Origin: Desulfobacterales bacterium
Lineage (GTDB): Bacteria; Desulfobacterota; Desulfobacteria; Desulfobacterales; Desulfobacteraceae
DNA: 24,058 nucleotides
Assembly: GCA_022361135.1 (NCBI GenBank)
Contig: JAKSBM010000928.1
Span: 1-24,058, forward strand
Direction: 5' to 3'
How positions within the stretch are numbered: the stretch's first letter is position 1; the number at the start of each line of letters is the position of its first letter. Under the pieces are notes generated by a model that saw only the letters and a list, made by a program, of their open reading frames with translations, had not been told where the DNA came from and made no database searches. This document shows positions 15,496 through 23,593 of the stretch, piece after piece. The position numbers were made by a program, and so were the translations under genes.

Positions 15496-17196
15496 AATAT
15501 CTTCCCCGCCGGCGGTGTGGATGACCATCTGGGGAAAGGGAATTTCCCAACCATTCTCGTTGCAGGCCTCCACGCACCAGCGTTGGATGGCCCGACGGAT
15601 GCGATTGTAAAGGGGGGCTTCTTCTCCCTTGAAATCGGCGATGACCATCAAGTCCAGTGAAGAGGCTACGGCTTCGTTAAACTCCACCCGGAGATTGAGC
15701 AGATTCCCTTCGTAACCTTCCTGGCTCAGACGCCGTTGCAAATGGGATTCCAGCTGCTCCAAAATCGGCCCCACGGCTCCCCCTTGGTGGCAATAGCCGA
15801 TACCAAAGGCCACCTTGAGGCGAAAGCCCGAGGAAAGGTTCAAGGGGGAGAGGGCCAGGAAATCAGGGGTCAGATAGTTCTTCCGGGCCCCGCCCCGTTG
15901 AACCAGAACCACATGCTCATGGGAAAGGCTGACCACGCATCCCCTTATCCCGTCGGAGAGGATGACCCAATCATTTTTCCGGCAGGGAAAAAAACTTTCA
16001 TTTTCGGCACATTCACGGGAGGCAAGGCCCATGAGTTCTTCGATGGGCACCCGGATTCGAAGGTCCATGGTGGGATTCTCCAGGGTGGAAAACATATTGA
16101 TCCGATCCACCCGCCAGGGTACCCCCTTGTACCAGATCCGTTCCCCCTCCCGCACGGCACCGATGTTAAGGATAAGGCGACTCTGGTGGACAAATTGGGG
16201 CAGGGTATTTTTGGCGGTCCAGACCAGGCCCAGGATAAAAATAATGGTGAGGGAGAGCAGCACCCAGTCCTCGAAGACATAAAAGACCATGACCAGGGCC
16301 AGAAGTGCCAGAATCACGGTGAGCACCCGGAATACCAATTCCATGGCCCGGATGTGGAAGGGACGGTATTGCTGGCGATAGCCCGGCACCCATTTCACCA
16401 GATTGCGATAGAGGATACGCAAAAGGACCACAATGAGAACACAGGCCACCACGGCAATGAAGATGAACAACCCCCGGGTTTTGAAAAACTGCTTCACCGA
16501 TGCCTGGGAGGCATCCAGAATGGATGCTTCCTCGGCTTCCATTTTATCCAATTCCAATTCCAGGAACCGCAGCTTGTTCTCAAGCTGGCCGGTCACCCCA
16601 TCCCACTCCGTGACCAGGTATTGAATCTGTTTCTTTAGGGTCTCATTCTGGGTCTGTTCCTGCAGAATCCTGACATTGGCCAGGGCCTCCCTTGCCACGG
16701 GCAAAAGCCGTTTATAGGCGGCCAATTCATCCTTCATCTGAGCTTTTTTCCGGGCCTTTTGGGTCACCCGTTTCAACTCCATGATTCCCGGCTCGGCCAG
16801 GGAGAGCAATTCCTTTTTCCAATCAAAGGCCTGCTCCTCCCCCTTGGCAAACAACGAGACGTCCACACCGGTGGCCACCCGCTCGAAATCATCATTGGCA
16901 TCGGCCAACTGGGCATCCAGATTGGCGATTTCTCCATTGAGATCTGCCTTTTCCGTCTCCGACCGGGTGTTCTTCTGTAATCGCTTTTTTTCGGCAATGC
17001 GCTGATTGAGATTTTTCTTCAAATCCAGAATGGATTCCAGCATGTTTTCCGATGGCGAAGACTGGGAATCCAGCATTTCATTGGAGGTGGCCTTCTGATC
17101 CGGGCTTCCCGCTCCGTTTTCGGCCGCCACCGGTGACATACACACCCCAAGGAGCAGCATGGTCCCCACGACCCATCCCAAGAACAAACGTCCCAT
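15490..17196 (-). CDS. MscS-family mechanosensitive channel-like membrane protein with periplasmic coiled coil
   Basis: The 568-residue protein starts with a signal peptide (MGRLFLGWVVGTMLLLGVCM, then SPVAA). A long charged coiled coil spans about 45-230 and probably lies in the periplasm. Membrane helices lie at about 242-264, 286-308 and 311-328. The third runs into AKNTLPQFVHQSRLILNIGAVREGERI, which corresponds to the MscS pore helix and the start of the beta domain. The cytoplasmic MscS-like part continues through STLENPTMDLRIRVP to about residue 540. MscS-type channels open under membrane tension to release solutes; larger members with periplasmic coiled coils resemble the MscK/YbdG-YnaI range. 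The usual glycine/alanine packing of the pore helix is not obvious, so channel activity is assumed from fold. GGGAGG six bases before the ATG fixes the start. Confidence 0.82.
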   Translation of the reverse strand: MGRLFLGWVVGTMLLLGVCMSPVAAENGAGSPDQKATSNEMLDSQSSPSENMLESILDLKKNLNQRIAEKKRLQKNTRSETEKADLNGEIANLDAQLADANDDFERVATGVDVSLFAKGEEQAFDWKKELLSLAEPGIMELKRVTQKARKKAQMKDELAAYKRLLPVAREALANVRILQEQTQNETLKKQIQYLVTEWDGVTGQLENKLRFLELELDKMEAEEASILDASQASVKQFFKTRGLFIFIAVVACVLIVVLLRILYRNLVKWVPGYRQQYRPFHIRAMELVFRVLTVILALLALVMVFYVFEDWVLLSLTIIFILGLVWTAKNTLPQFVHQSRLILNIGAVREGERIWYKGVPWRVDRINMFSTLENPTMDLRIRVPIEELMGLASRECAENESFFPCRKNDWVILSDGIRGCVVSLSHEHVVLVQRGGARKNYLTPDFLALSPLNLSSGFRLKVAFGIGYCHQGGAVGPILEQLESHLQRRLSQEGYEGNLLNLRVEFNEAVASSLDLMVIADFKGEEAPLYNRIRRAIQRWCVEACNENGWEIPFPQMVIHTAGGEDIS

Positions 17197-17309
17197 TGCA
17201 GACCTCCCTTTCTAATCACTGAGAATAATAGAATGAAAACATGGACATGGGGGCACCTTAGCATGAAAAGTACAGGGGGAACAGTCCCGGTTCCCGGCAC
17301 GGGAGAGGC

Positions 17310-17338
17310 TTGACAGAAAATAGGGTTCTCTATATGGT
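17310..17338 (+). promoter_or_regulatory. Sigma-70-type promoter for the phosphoglycosyl transferase/PilZ operon
   Basis: A perfect TTGACA (17310-17315) is followed after 17 bases by TATGGT (17333-17338). Transcription would start near 17345, leaving a leader of about 48 bases before the GTG at 17393. It is among the better promoter matches in the window. Confidence 0.5.
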
Positions 17339-17392
17339 CGTAAGAAAGCCTTCTAATAATATCGTAACCGCAATATTCAAAGGAAATCTGAC

Positions 17393-18736
17393 GTGGGATT
17401 ACTGGATAAGGGAAGCCTGCTCCGAAACCGATTTTTTTTAATGATCGGAGATATATTTGCCTCCTTTCTGATCCTTGTGATCATGGTGCCCGGATCATGG
17501 GCCGGCCAAGGACGATGGGTATTTGCATTCATCCCCATGGTGGTGCTTTTTTCCTTCCTTTGCGAAGTCTACCAGCCGGAAAAATATGTATTCAAGGAAC
17601 GGCTGGCCCGGTCGGCCATTGCAGCCCTTTTGAGTGCGGCCATCCTGGTGCTCCTCCCCGGCCCGACGGGTCGCAACCCCCAGATGATCCTCGGGTGTCT
17701 CCTGCTTTTTTATCTACTCCAATCCCTGTGGCAGGTGCTCTTTCACCGGGCCAACGGTGCGCCTTTTTTCACGGAGAAAGTCCTGGTTCTGGGGACGGAC
17801 AAGGTGGCCCATAATGTGGAAAACCTTATCCAATCGGCCCATGGCCGGTATGAAATGCTGGGCTATGTATCCACCCCCCTGGAAGGAATTTCCGTCAAGC
17901 CCCAACTCATCCGGGGCTCCATTGAGGATATTGTGGACATTGCCCAGGAATCCCGTGTGGATGCCATTGTCATTGCCATGACCGAACGCCGGGGAAATCT
18001 CCCCCCGGAAAAACTGGTCAATTGCAAGCTCATGGGCGTCCGGATTTTGGATTACCCCTCATTTTACGAATTGGTTACCGGCAAGATTCCGGTGGAACAT
18101 ATCAATCCCAGTTGGCTGGTCCAAAGCCAGGGATACATGGTCACCCCCTTTATCCGCGTCATTAAAAAAATTCTGGATCTCTTTTGTTCCCTGATTCTTC
18201 TGGCGCTCTGCCTCCCCTTCTTCCCCCTCATTGCCCTGGCCATTAAGCTGGATTCACCGGGCCCCATTTTCTATACCCAGGAACGGGTGGGACTCAACGG
18301 AAAACCATTTACCATTTTTAAATTCCGCTCCATGGGCACCGACTCCGAAGCCGGAACAGGGGCGGCCTGGGCCACGGAAAACGATCCCCGGGTCACCGGA
18401 TTCGGCCTTTTCATGCGCAAGACCCGCATCGATGAATTGCCCCAATTGTTCAATGTGTTAAAGGGGGATATGAGTTTCATCGGCCCCCGGCCGGAGCGGC
18501 CGGAATTCGTGGAAGAAATCGCCCGGATTTCACCCTATTACACCCAGCGTCATGCCATCAAACCGGGTATCACGGGCTGGGCCCAGGTCATGTACCCCTA
18601 TGGGGCCTCCCTGGGGGATGCAATTGAAAAATTAAGATATGATCTCTACTACATCAATCATCTGTCTCTTTTTCTAGATCTTCTAATCCTTTTCGAGACC
18701 GTCAAAATCGTCCTGTTCAGGCGGGGAGGAAGATAA
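17393..18736 (+). CDS. Polyprenyl-phosphate sugar-1-phosphate transferase (WbaP/WcaJ/EpsB-type, exopolysaccharide initiation)
   Basis: The enzyme moves a sugar phosphate from a nucleotide sugar to the polyprenyl-phosphate carrier in the inner membrane, the first step of a repeat unit. The 447 residues hold four N-terminal membrane helices (about 14-115), a Rossmann-like middle domain (EKVLVLGTDKVAHNVENLI), and a re-entrant helix near 258-282 leading into the catalytic core. That core has SPGPIFYTQERVG, FKFRSMGTD, TRIDELPQLFNVLKGDMSFIGPRPE (GPRPE at 364-368) and KPGITGWAQV. The GTG start is supported by AGGA eight bases upstream. No other glycosyltransferase, Wzx/Wzy or export gene is in view, so the pathway is incomplete here. 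The PilZ gene begins one base after its stop, which suggests cyclic-di-GMP control of the polymer. Confidence 0.92.
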   Translation: MGLLDKGSLLRNRFFLMIGDIFASFLILVIMVPGSWAGQGRWVFAFIPMVVLFSFLCEVYQPEKYVFKERLARSAIAALLSAAILVLLPGPTGRNPQMILGCLLLFYLLQSLWQVLFHRANGAPFFTEKVLVLGTDKVAHNVENLIQSAHGRYEMLGYVSTPLEGISVKPQLIRGSIEDIVDIAQESRVDAIVIAMTERRGNLPPEKLVNCKLMGVRILDYPSFYELVTGKIPVEHINPSWLVQSQGYMVTPFIRVIKKILDLFCSLILLALCLPFFPLIALAIKLDSPGPIFYTQERVGLNGKPFTIFKFRSMGTDSEAGTGAAWATENDPRVTGFGLFMRKTRIDELPQLFNVLKGDMSFIGPRPERPEFVEEIARISPYYTQRHAIKPGITGWAQVMYPYGASLGDAIEKLRYDLYYINHLSLFLDLLILFETVKIVLFRRGGR

Positions 18737-18737
18737 C

Positions 18738-19373
18738 ATGAATCTTGAAACACCCCAGGGGCGCAGTCAGCGCTTATTCATCGAACTGGGAACGGCACTT
18801 CTCCTGGAACCCCTTCATATCGACAGCAGCATTTCATGCGAACTCACCGGCATGCAGGTGGGTAAATATCTCATTGCCAAACTGAATTCCCCCCCCGAAG
18901 AAAAGGCCAGTCTGGCACCGGGGGGAGAGCTCAATGTTAAATATATCCTGGCCAATGATGTCTTCGGCTTTAAAACCCGCATCATCCAAATTCTGGAAGA
19001 ACCGGATTACCTGGCCTTCATGGAATACCCGGACCAAGTCAAAAACATGAACATCCGTGCGGACAAACGCATGGAATGTTTTCTGCCCATCCGATTGGAA
19101 ATCCAGGATCGGATGTTCAAAGGAAATGTGGTGAACCTCAACAAAAGCGGTTGCCTTTGTCGCATGGATAATTGTGACTTTGACAAGGGCCTCAGGGGGT
19201 GCCACCTCATCCTCCACTTGGCCTATGGCCAATTCGAAAGCTTAGCCGTACACGGGGAAATTCGCAGTCACCGCCAAGTGGGCGATCAAACCTCCCTGGG
19301 GATTCTATTTGACCCATTGGACGGCTTTTCCCAAAAGGTTTTGTCTGCCCTGGTTCCGTCCTTGAGAATATAA
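18738..19373 (+). CDS. YcgR-like PilZ-domain protein (probable cyclic-di-GMP receptor)
   Basis: The 211 residues split into an N-terminal YcgR-N-like beta domain (about 15-105) and a C-terminal PilZ domain. The cyclic-di-GMP motif RxxxR is present as R107-A-D-K-R111. The second motif, normally [D/N]xSxxG, reads N133-L-N135-K-S-G138, with Asn in place of the central Ser. Binding is therefore likely but not assured. The start follows GGAGG by eight bases and lies one base after the stop of the sugar transferase gene, so the two are cotranscribed and probably translationally coupled. PilZ proteins commonly control flagella or polysaccharide synthases; here the neighbour points to the polysaccharide. 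The stop lies eight bases from that of the convergent flavoprotein gene. Confidence 0.88.
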   Translation: MNLETPQGRSQRLFIELGTALLLEPLHIDSSISCELTGMQVGKYLIAKLNSPPEEKASLAPGGELNVKYILANDVFGFKTRIIQILEEPDYLAFMEYPDQVKNMNIRADKRMECFLPIRLEIQDRMFKGNVVNLNKSGCLCRMDNCDFDKGLRGCHLILHLAYGQFESLAVHGEIRSHRQVGDQTSLGILFDPLDGFSQKVLSALVPSLRI

Positions 19374-19381
19374 GGCTGTCC

Positions 19382-20347
19382 CTAGCCCAACATCTTTAGG
19401 AATTCAACCATCCGCTCCTTAACAGCCTGACTCCAGGCTTGGCCATCTCCACTCAATGGGGGTAAATCCAGGCGAAGGCCAACCACACCTGGAACAAGGT
19501 CCAGTGGCGTGTCCGCTCCAATGATCCCCACCCACCGGGGACGGATGTGCTGAAACCGATTCCGGAGGAGTTCCTCCAGGGCACGGGGACGGGCGTATTT
19601 CAGATCCAACCCCTGGATGGCCATGGCCCGGACCATGGCCGGATCCGGATGGAGAGCCGGTGTGACCCCGGCAGTGTGAACCTGGAGATGGGTCTGTTGC
19701 AACGCCAATGCGCCGGCTGCCTGGCCCAGGCAATCATCTTCCAAAGAAACCAGAACCAATTGATTTTCATCCCTCAATGGAGCGGTCACCCGATCTGCCA
19801 AGGCCTGGATTTCCCATTCTATGGCGGGACTCCGGTGGATATCTCCGGCCTCATCCACACCGGTGCGGGTCAACCCATGGGAAAAGGGCATGGAAATGGC
19901 ATCAAAAAAATAGCGGGCCGTTAACTCCATGCCTTCAAATAAACGCTTTCCCCCGGAGGCGGCCACGGAGAGGAGAATCCCCTGGCGATGGGCCGCCCGG
20001 GGGTGGAGAAGGCCCAGGCGATATTTCCGGGCCCAGAACATCTGGCAACGATCAATGAGGGCCTTGACCTGGGCGGTGACATTGTAAAAATATACCGGTG
20101 AAGCCAGCACCACCACATCGGCCCGGTGGAGCTCCCCATAGAGCTCCCGGTTCATATCATCGGCCAGGGGACAAATTCCCCCATCCTCACAGGTTCGCAA
20201 CTCCCTGCAAGGTTGGATCTCCATATCCATTACATGGCGCTCCCGGGTGATGGCCCCCCGTTCCCGGCAGGCGGAAAGGAAACGGGTCAGCAAAATGCTG
20301 GTATTCCCCTCCCGCCGCGGGCTGCCCTGTATCCCCAAAATATGCAT
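19382..20347 (-). CDS. Iron-sulfur flavoprotein/FMN reductase fused to a degenerate low-molecular-weight tyrosine phosphatase domain
   Basis: This is a 321-residue fusion. The N-terminal part (about 1-190) is a flavodoxin-like NAD(P)H-dependent FMN reductase: MHILGIQGSPRREGNT binds the FMN phosphate, a Cys-rich loop (PCRELRTCEDGGICPLADDM) resembles that of iron-sulfur flavoproteins, and SPVYFYNVTAQVKALIDRC follows. The C-terminal part (about 195-320) aligns with the LMW-PTP/arsenate reductase fold, including VHTAGVTPALHPDPAMVRAM and GLDLKYARP. Its P loop, normally CX5R, reads S201-LEDDC-L207, so nucleophile and arginine are both lost, and the usual acidic DP near the end is PP. Catalysis by this half is therefore unlikely. 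The ATG at 20347 is used because GGAG lies six bases upstream; the frame is open to 20389. It may be cotranscribed with radC and the DUF945 gene. Confidence 0.85.
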   Translation of the reverse strand: MHILGIQGSPRREGNTSILLTRFLSACRERGAITRERHVMDMEIQPCRELRTCEDGGICPLADDMNRELYGELHRADVVVLASPVYFYNVTAQVKALIDRCQMFWARKYRLGLLHPRAAHRQGILLSVAASGGKRLFEGMELTARYFFDAISMPFSHGLTRTGVDEAGDIHRSPAIEWEIQALADRVTAPLRDENQLVLVSLEDDCLGQAAGALALQQTHLQVHTAGVTPALHPDPAMVRAMAIQGLDLKYARPRALEELLRNRFQHIRPRWVGIIGADTPLDLVPGVVGLRLDLPPLSGDGQAWSQAVKERMVEFLKMLG

Positions 20348-20422
20348 GGATTTCTCCTGAATCCCTAAGCCGCGGCCCCCGGGGCCCAAACCCGTTTGGA
20401 CCCCATGGCGCCGGGTCCTTGG
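20348..20422 (-). other. 75-base gap with short inverted repeats between the DUF945 and flavoprotein genes
   Basis: Read on the minus strand, the gap contains several short self-complementary stretches: GGACC/GGTCC, CCAAAC/GTTTGG, and GGCCCCGGGGGCC near 20372-20384. None is followed by a T tract, so this does not look like an intrinsic terminator. It could slow polymerase or protect an mRNA end. The last 15 bases carry the flavoprotein ribosome binding site. Confidence 0.4.
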
Positions 20423-21730
20423 TTACTGGCCCAGATTAAATTCGGATCCATTGAGGTAGAGGCGACCGTCCCGGGATTCCATGCCCAGGGTCAGGGTGTC
20501 CCCGTCGGGGATGAAAAGCCCGGTGGCCATCCCCGGATAGAGGGGGAGGGTCAACATGGGATAGGCCTGGGCAAAGCTGCCGGGCAGGCGAACTCCGGAC
20601 GAGATGGAAAAAAGATTGAGGGCGGCCCCGGGCTGCATGGCCATGGGAACGATTTGGGCCAGGGTGGTATCCCGGGTCAAAGAAAGGGAAAAATCCCCCA
20701 AAACATCCCCCTCGGGCAGGGATACTTTGGCATCGGAAATTTCCAGGGCCAACCCCTTTTTCAAAAAGGATTCCAGTGCGGCCATGAGGCGGGGTTGATT
20801 GGCATTGATCCAAGCCGACACCCGGGCTTCATCTGCTGCACCAAACCCGGTTTCCCGCAACATGTTCACATAGAGGTTCATGAAATTTTCATACCCACTG
20901 GCAGAAATCCCGTCCAGGCGGCATTTCATCTGGCTTTCCCCCAATTCCAATTGGGGCAAATCCGCACTGTCCATCCCATATTCCATATCCAGGGTCAGGG
21001 TATCTCCCAGCGTGGCTTTAGACACTTTGGAGGTCATCCAAGCGTTGGTGAGCCAAAAGTCGTCCAGATTCTCCGAAAGGAAAAAGTTGCCGATGGAAAG
21101 CCGGGTATTCCCCGTCCAGATGTGACGGGAAATCTTTTTCTGGACGCTTTCAAAGGCAAAATCCTCCAATTTGAATGTATCCGAGGTCAGAATCCCCTGG
21201 AATTGGCCCTGGGTCTCAAATCGGGTGACATCGGCATTGGTTTCCATGCGGATTTCACCGGGTCGGATGACCAGGGTTTCCTCCCCTTCCAGATCCATGT
21301 GGAACCCATCCAGCCGAACCTGGGTGGCCATATTCCCGTTCCACCCCCACCGATTTTCAATGTGCAGGGGATCCTTCCCGCCCTGGGTCCGGGTCACCCA
21401 GTCGGCATACCAGGGATTAGCAGAAAGATCCGTTCGGGTCACCAGTTCGCCAATGCCGGGCCGGACATGCTCAGTGAACCGGATATGCTTCACCTCCAAT
21501 TCCCGCCCCAGGCTGCCCAGGTTCAATTGCCACTCCATCACCGAAGACCAGAGCCCCTTATTTATGGACACAAGCTCCAGTTTCATGTCCGATCCCGATT
21601 CCATGATCAGGACATTGATATTGTCCATGGACTTCCGGGACAAGCGTTCCAGCATCATGCCGTTGAAAAAAAAGACCGAAGCCACGGCCACTGTGACGAG
21701 GGCAACCAGGCCCAAACCCAGCTTTTTCAT
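20423..21730 (-). CDS. DUF945/YdgA-like protein
   Basis: The 435-residue protein starts with a hydrophobic export signal or anchor (MKKLGLGLVALVTVAVASVFFFNGMML), so the rest should face the periplasm. The body is beta-rich with repeated short strands (DGFHMDLEGEETLVIRPGEIRMET, LGDTLTLDMEYGMDSADLPQLELGESQMKC). It ends SRDGRLYLNGSEFNLGQ, which matches the usual C-terminal style of the YdgA/DUF945 family. That family has no established biochemical function. AAGGAG five bases upstream fixes the ATG. It lies 38 bases after radC on the same strand, so cotranscription is likely, though a shared function is not evident. Confidence 0.75.
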   Translation of the reverse strand: MKKLGLGLVALVTVAVASVFFFNGMMLERLSRKSMDNINVLIMESGSDMKLELVSINKGLWSSVMEWQLNLGSLGRELEVKHIRFTEHVRPGIGELVTRTDLSANPWYADWVTRTQGGKDPLHIENRWGWNGNMATQVRLDGFHMDLEGEETLVIRPGEIRMETNADVTRFETQGQFQGILTSDTFKLEDFAFESVQKKISRHIWTGNTRLSIGNFFLSENLDDFWLTNAWMTSKVSKATLGDTLTLDMEYGMDSADLPQLELGESQMKCRLDGISASGYENFMNLYVNMLRETGFGAADEARVSAWINANQPRLMAALESFLKKGLALEISDAKVSLPEGDVLGDFSLSLTRDTTLAQIVPMAMQPGAALNLFSISSGVRLPGSFAQAYPMLTLPLYPGMATGLFIPDGDTLTLGMESRDGRLYLNGSEFNLGQ

Positions 21731-21768
21731 GATAACTCCTTTACTCCATTGCCGGGCCGATCTGCTCT

Positions 21769-22446
21769 CTAACGGGAAACAAAATAACCGGATTCCTTCA
21801 ATGATAGGTAGGTATTTGGATTAAAAATCAAATGGTCCAAAAGGGAGATTCCCAGGGTCTCTCCAGCGTCCATTAATTGGCGGGTGACCGCCCGGTCCTG
21901 CTGGCTGGGGGTAAGATCTCCCGAGGGATGGTTATGGGCCACGATCACCGAGGTGGCCCGGTCCATGAGGGGGTCGGCAAAGACCTCCCGGGGATGGACC
22001 TGGGTGGTGTTCACCAGTCCCATGGAAACCAGGCGAATATTAATGACTTCGTGGGCGCCGTTCATGGAGATGCTGATGAAACATTCCTGCTTGCGGTCGG
22101 CATAGTGACGGATCAGGGGGTAGATATCGCCGGGGGCCTTCACTTTGATTCCCTCGGGCTTGATCCGGCGACGGGAAAATTCAAGGGCGGCCAGAATCAC
22201 GGCGGCCTTGGCCCGACCAATGCCCTTAAGGGTCATGAGTTCATCTCCGGTCACCCCAAGGCCCTTGGCATCCATCACCCCCACCAGCTTCTCGGCCAGG
22301 GCAAAGACATCCTGATCCCGGGTTCCCTGACCCAGCAATATCGCCAATAATTCTTTGTCCGAAAGGGTATAGGCCCCGTTTTCGAGAATTTTTTCCCGGG
22401 GCCGGTCATGGGGAGAAAGGGAAGAAATGGAACCTTGCTTTGCCAT
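21769..22446 (-). CDS. radC: RadC family JAB/MPN-domain protein
   Basis: The 225-residue protein has the full RadC layout: an N-terminal helical region with DRPREKILENGAYTLSDKELLAILLGQGT, a helix-hairpin-helix (LMTLKGIGRAKAAVILAALEF), and a C-terminal JAB domain. The JAMM metal site is intact: H171-N-H173 followed by D184 in HNHPSGDLTPSQQD. The upstream Glu of the JAMM set is probably in the segment ending GAHEVINIRLVS. The family was once linked to DNA repair, but the true function is not settled. A ribosome binding site (AAGGTGG) and a strong upstream promoter support the start. It is probably the first gene of a unit with the DUF945 and flavoprotein genes. Confidence 0.95.
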   Translation of the reverse strand: MAKQGSISSLSPHDRPREKILENGAYTLSDKELLAILLGQGTRDQDVFALAEKLVGVMDAKGLGVTGDELMTLKGIGRAKAAVILAALEFSRRRIKPEGIKVKAPGDIYPLIRHYADRKQECFISISMNGAHEVINIRLVSMGLVNTTQVHPREVFADPLMDRATSVIVAHNHPSGDLTPSQQDRAVTRQLMDAGETLGISLLDHLIFNPNTYLSLKESGYFVSR

Positions 22447-22493
22447 GGTTCGCCACCTTGAAGAGAGGAGTTTGGACCATTAAAGCCTCTTTT

Positions 22494-22523
22494 CTTATAC
22501 CCCCAGGATGAAATCGGTGTCAA
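22494..22523 (-). promoter_or_regulatory. Sigma-70-type promoter for radC
   Basis: On the minus strand a perfect TTGACA (22523-22518) and TATAAG (22499-22494) are 18 bases apart. Transcription would begin about 40 bases before the radC ATG. It is one of the strongest promoter matches in the window. Confidence 0.55.
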
Positions 22524-22547
22524 TGAATTCAAGAACTTGGATTTACC

Positions 22548-22577
22548 TTGACAGGGGCAATGGGGATTGGGTTTAAT
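22548..22577 (+). promoter_or_regulatory. Sigma-70-type promoter for the DsrE-like gene
   Basis: TTGACA (22548-22553) and TTTAAT (22572-22577) are 18 bases apart. The predicted leader of about 140 bases (22584-22723) is GC-rich and holds small inverted pairs such as GGGG/CCCC around 22654-22667. No known riboswitch was recognised in it. It is back to back with the radC promoter. Confidence 0.5.
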
Positions 22578-22723
22578 CATACCATTCTCCAGATCTTCAC
22601 GTATCTTGAATCCGACAACGCCACGGTCACACCCAACGCACCGCCGTCACGGGGTGCATCCCCGGCACCGGAACCGCCTGCCGCACCGGGGAATAATCTC
22701 CAGGCGATCCAATGGGAGTGCTT

Positions 22724-23158
22724 ATGCGAAAAGTTTTAGGTATTGGTGCAGTCATGGTCTGCGTATTGATTTCAACCCTGGTAACGGCCCAGGAAACCCA
22801 TCAAAAACAATTGTTCATCAATTTGACAAGTCCCAGTGTGGATCGGGCGGGAATGGCCATAGAATTCAGCACCAAGGTCATGGAAATGAAACAACTGCCG
22901 GCCACCATTTTTCTGAACACCCAGGGCGTCAGCATCGCCAATGTGGAAACCGAGTCCCCCATGCATGCCTCGGGGAAAACCATCCGCCAAATGCTGAGCC
23001 ATTTCATGGACAAGGGGGGCAAGGTCTATATTTGCCCCATGTGCATGAAGAACATCGGCCATTTTGACCCATCCAAGCTCATGGAAGGGGTGGTCACTGC
23101 AGGCAAGCCCACCCTGGATGCCCTCTTTGCCGACGGCACCAAGGTCATGAGCTACTAA
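22724..23158 (+). CDS. Exported DsrE-like protein with CxxC motif
   Basis: This is a 144-residue protein. The start at 22724 is chosen over an in-frame ATG at 22712 because GGGAG lies five bases upstream and the product then opens with a standard signal peptide (MRKVLGIGAVMVCVLISTLV, cleavage expected after TA). The mature part resembles the DsrE/DsrF-like fold: KQLFINLTSPSVDRAGMAIEFSTKVME, then PATIFLNTQGVSIAN, then VYICPMCMKNIG with C104 and C107. DsrE proteins carry or relay sulfur on cysteines in the cytoplasm. An exported form with a CxxC would act in the periplasm, perhaps in thiol or sulfur transfer, which is inference. It is a single-gene unit between its own promoter and a clear terminator. 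Confidence 0.82.
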   Translation: MRKVLGIGAVMVCVLISTLVTAQETHQKQLFINLTSPSVDRAGMAIEFSTKVMEMKQLPATIFLNTQGVSIANVETESPMHASGKTIRQMLSHFMDKGGKVYICPMCMKNIGHFDPSKLMEGVVTAGKPTLDALFADGTKVMSY

Positions 23159-23223
23159 ACCTCAAAACCGGCCCAAAGAATTACGTTCTAAACGTTTAAA
23201 GGCAATCACCATGCCCCACCCCA

Positions 23224-23267
23224 AAAACAGCCCATAACGCCCCCTGAAATTCGTTATGGGCTGTTTT
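23224..23267 (+). terminator. Intrinsic terminator after the DsrE-like gene
   Basis: A perfect 16-base inverted repeat (AAAACAGCCCATAACG at 23224-23239, and its complement at 23252-23267) encloses a 12-base loop. The stem ends in TTTT followed by AAA. It lies 65 bases past the stop. The A run on the other arm means it could also stop minus-strand transcripts. Confidence 0.75.
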
Positions 23268-23593
23268 AAACCCCTTCCCCTGACTGCCCACGCCCAAATC
23301 CCATGAACCCCCAAAACAAAAGCCACAAACACGGAGTATCAATGTTCGGGGCTTCTATAAGGATTCTCAAAAATATATTCCCAAACCCTGTGCCGGATTT
23401 GCCATCAAGGGATTGTAATTGACGGACAAACCATAATGCACCTGCCCATGTATAAAATCCAAGGGGCCAGGGAATGTCAGCCGCGCCCTTATTCTCCTCC
23501 CCACAATCGGCTTGGGAAAAAAACTTCGAATCCAATGAACCACGCCCCCGTACAAGACTTAAACGAACCCATGGAAACCTTGGATAGTGGAAT
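23268..23593. other. Gene-free stretch with one decayed terminator-like hairpin
   Basis: No supported gene is seen here. The longest minus-strand frame (23266-23667) lacks the codon bias of neighbouring genes, has no recognised domain and runs into the RNA-derived repeat. At 23321-23353 the arms AGCCACAAACA and TGTTCGGGGCT pair imperfectly around a GTATCAA-containing loop. In position and sequence this hairpin resembles the better preserved minus-strand terminator at 23838-23870, so it may be an eroded copy. Confidence 0.4.

Noticed and set aside
20396..21772. Open plus-strand frame of 458 codons opposite the DUF945 gene
   Set aside because: Its low-complexity, Gly/His/Gln/Pro-rich product and lack of a ribosome binding site mark a shadow. 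The minus frame has a signal sequence, an AAGGAG and a family-like C-terminus.
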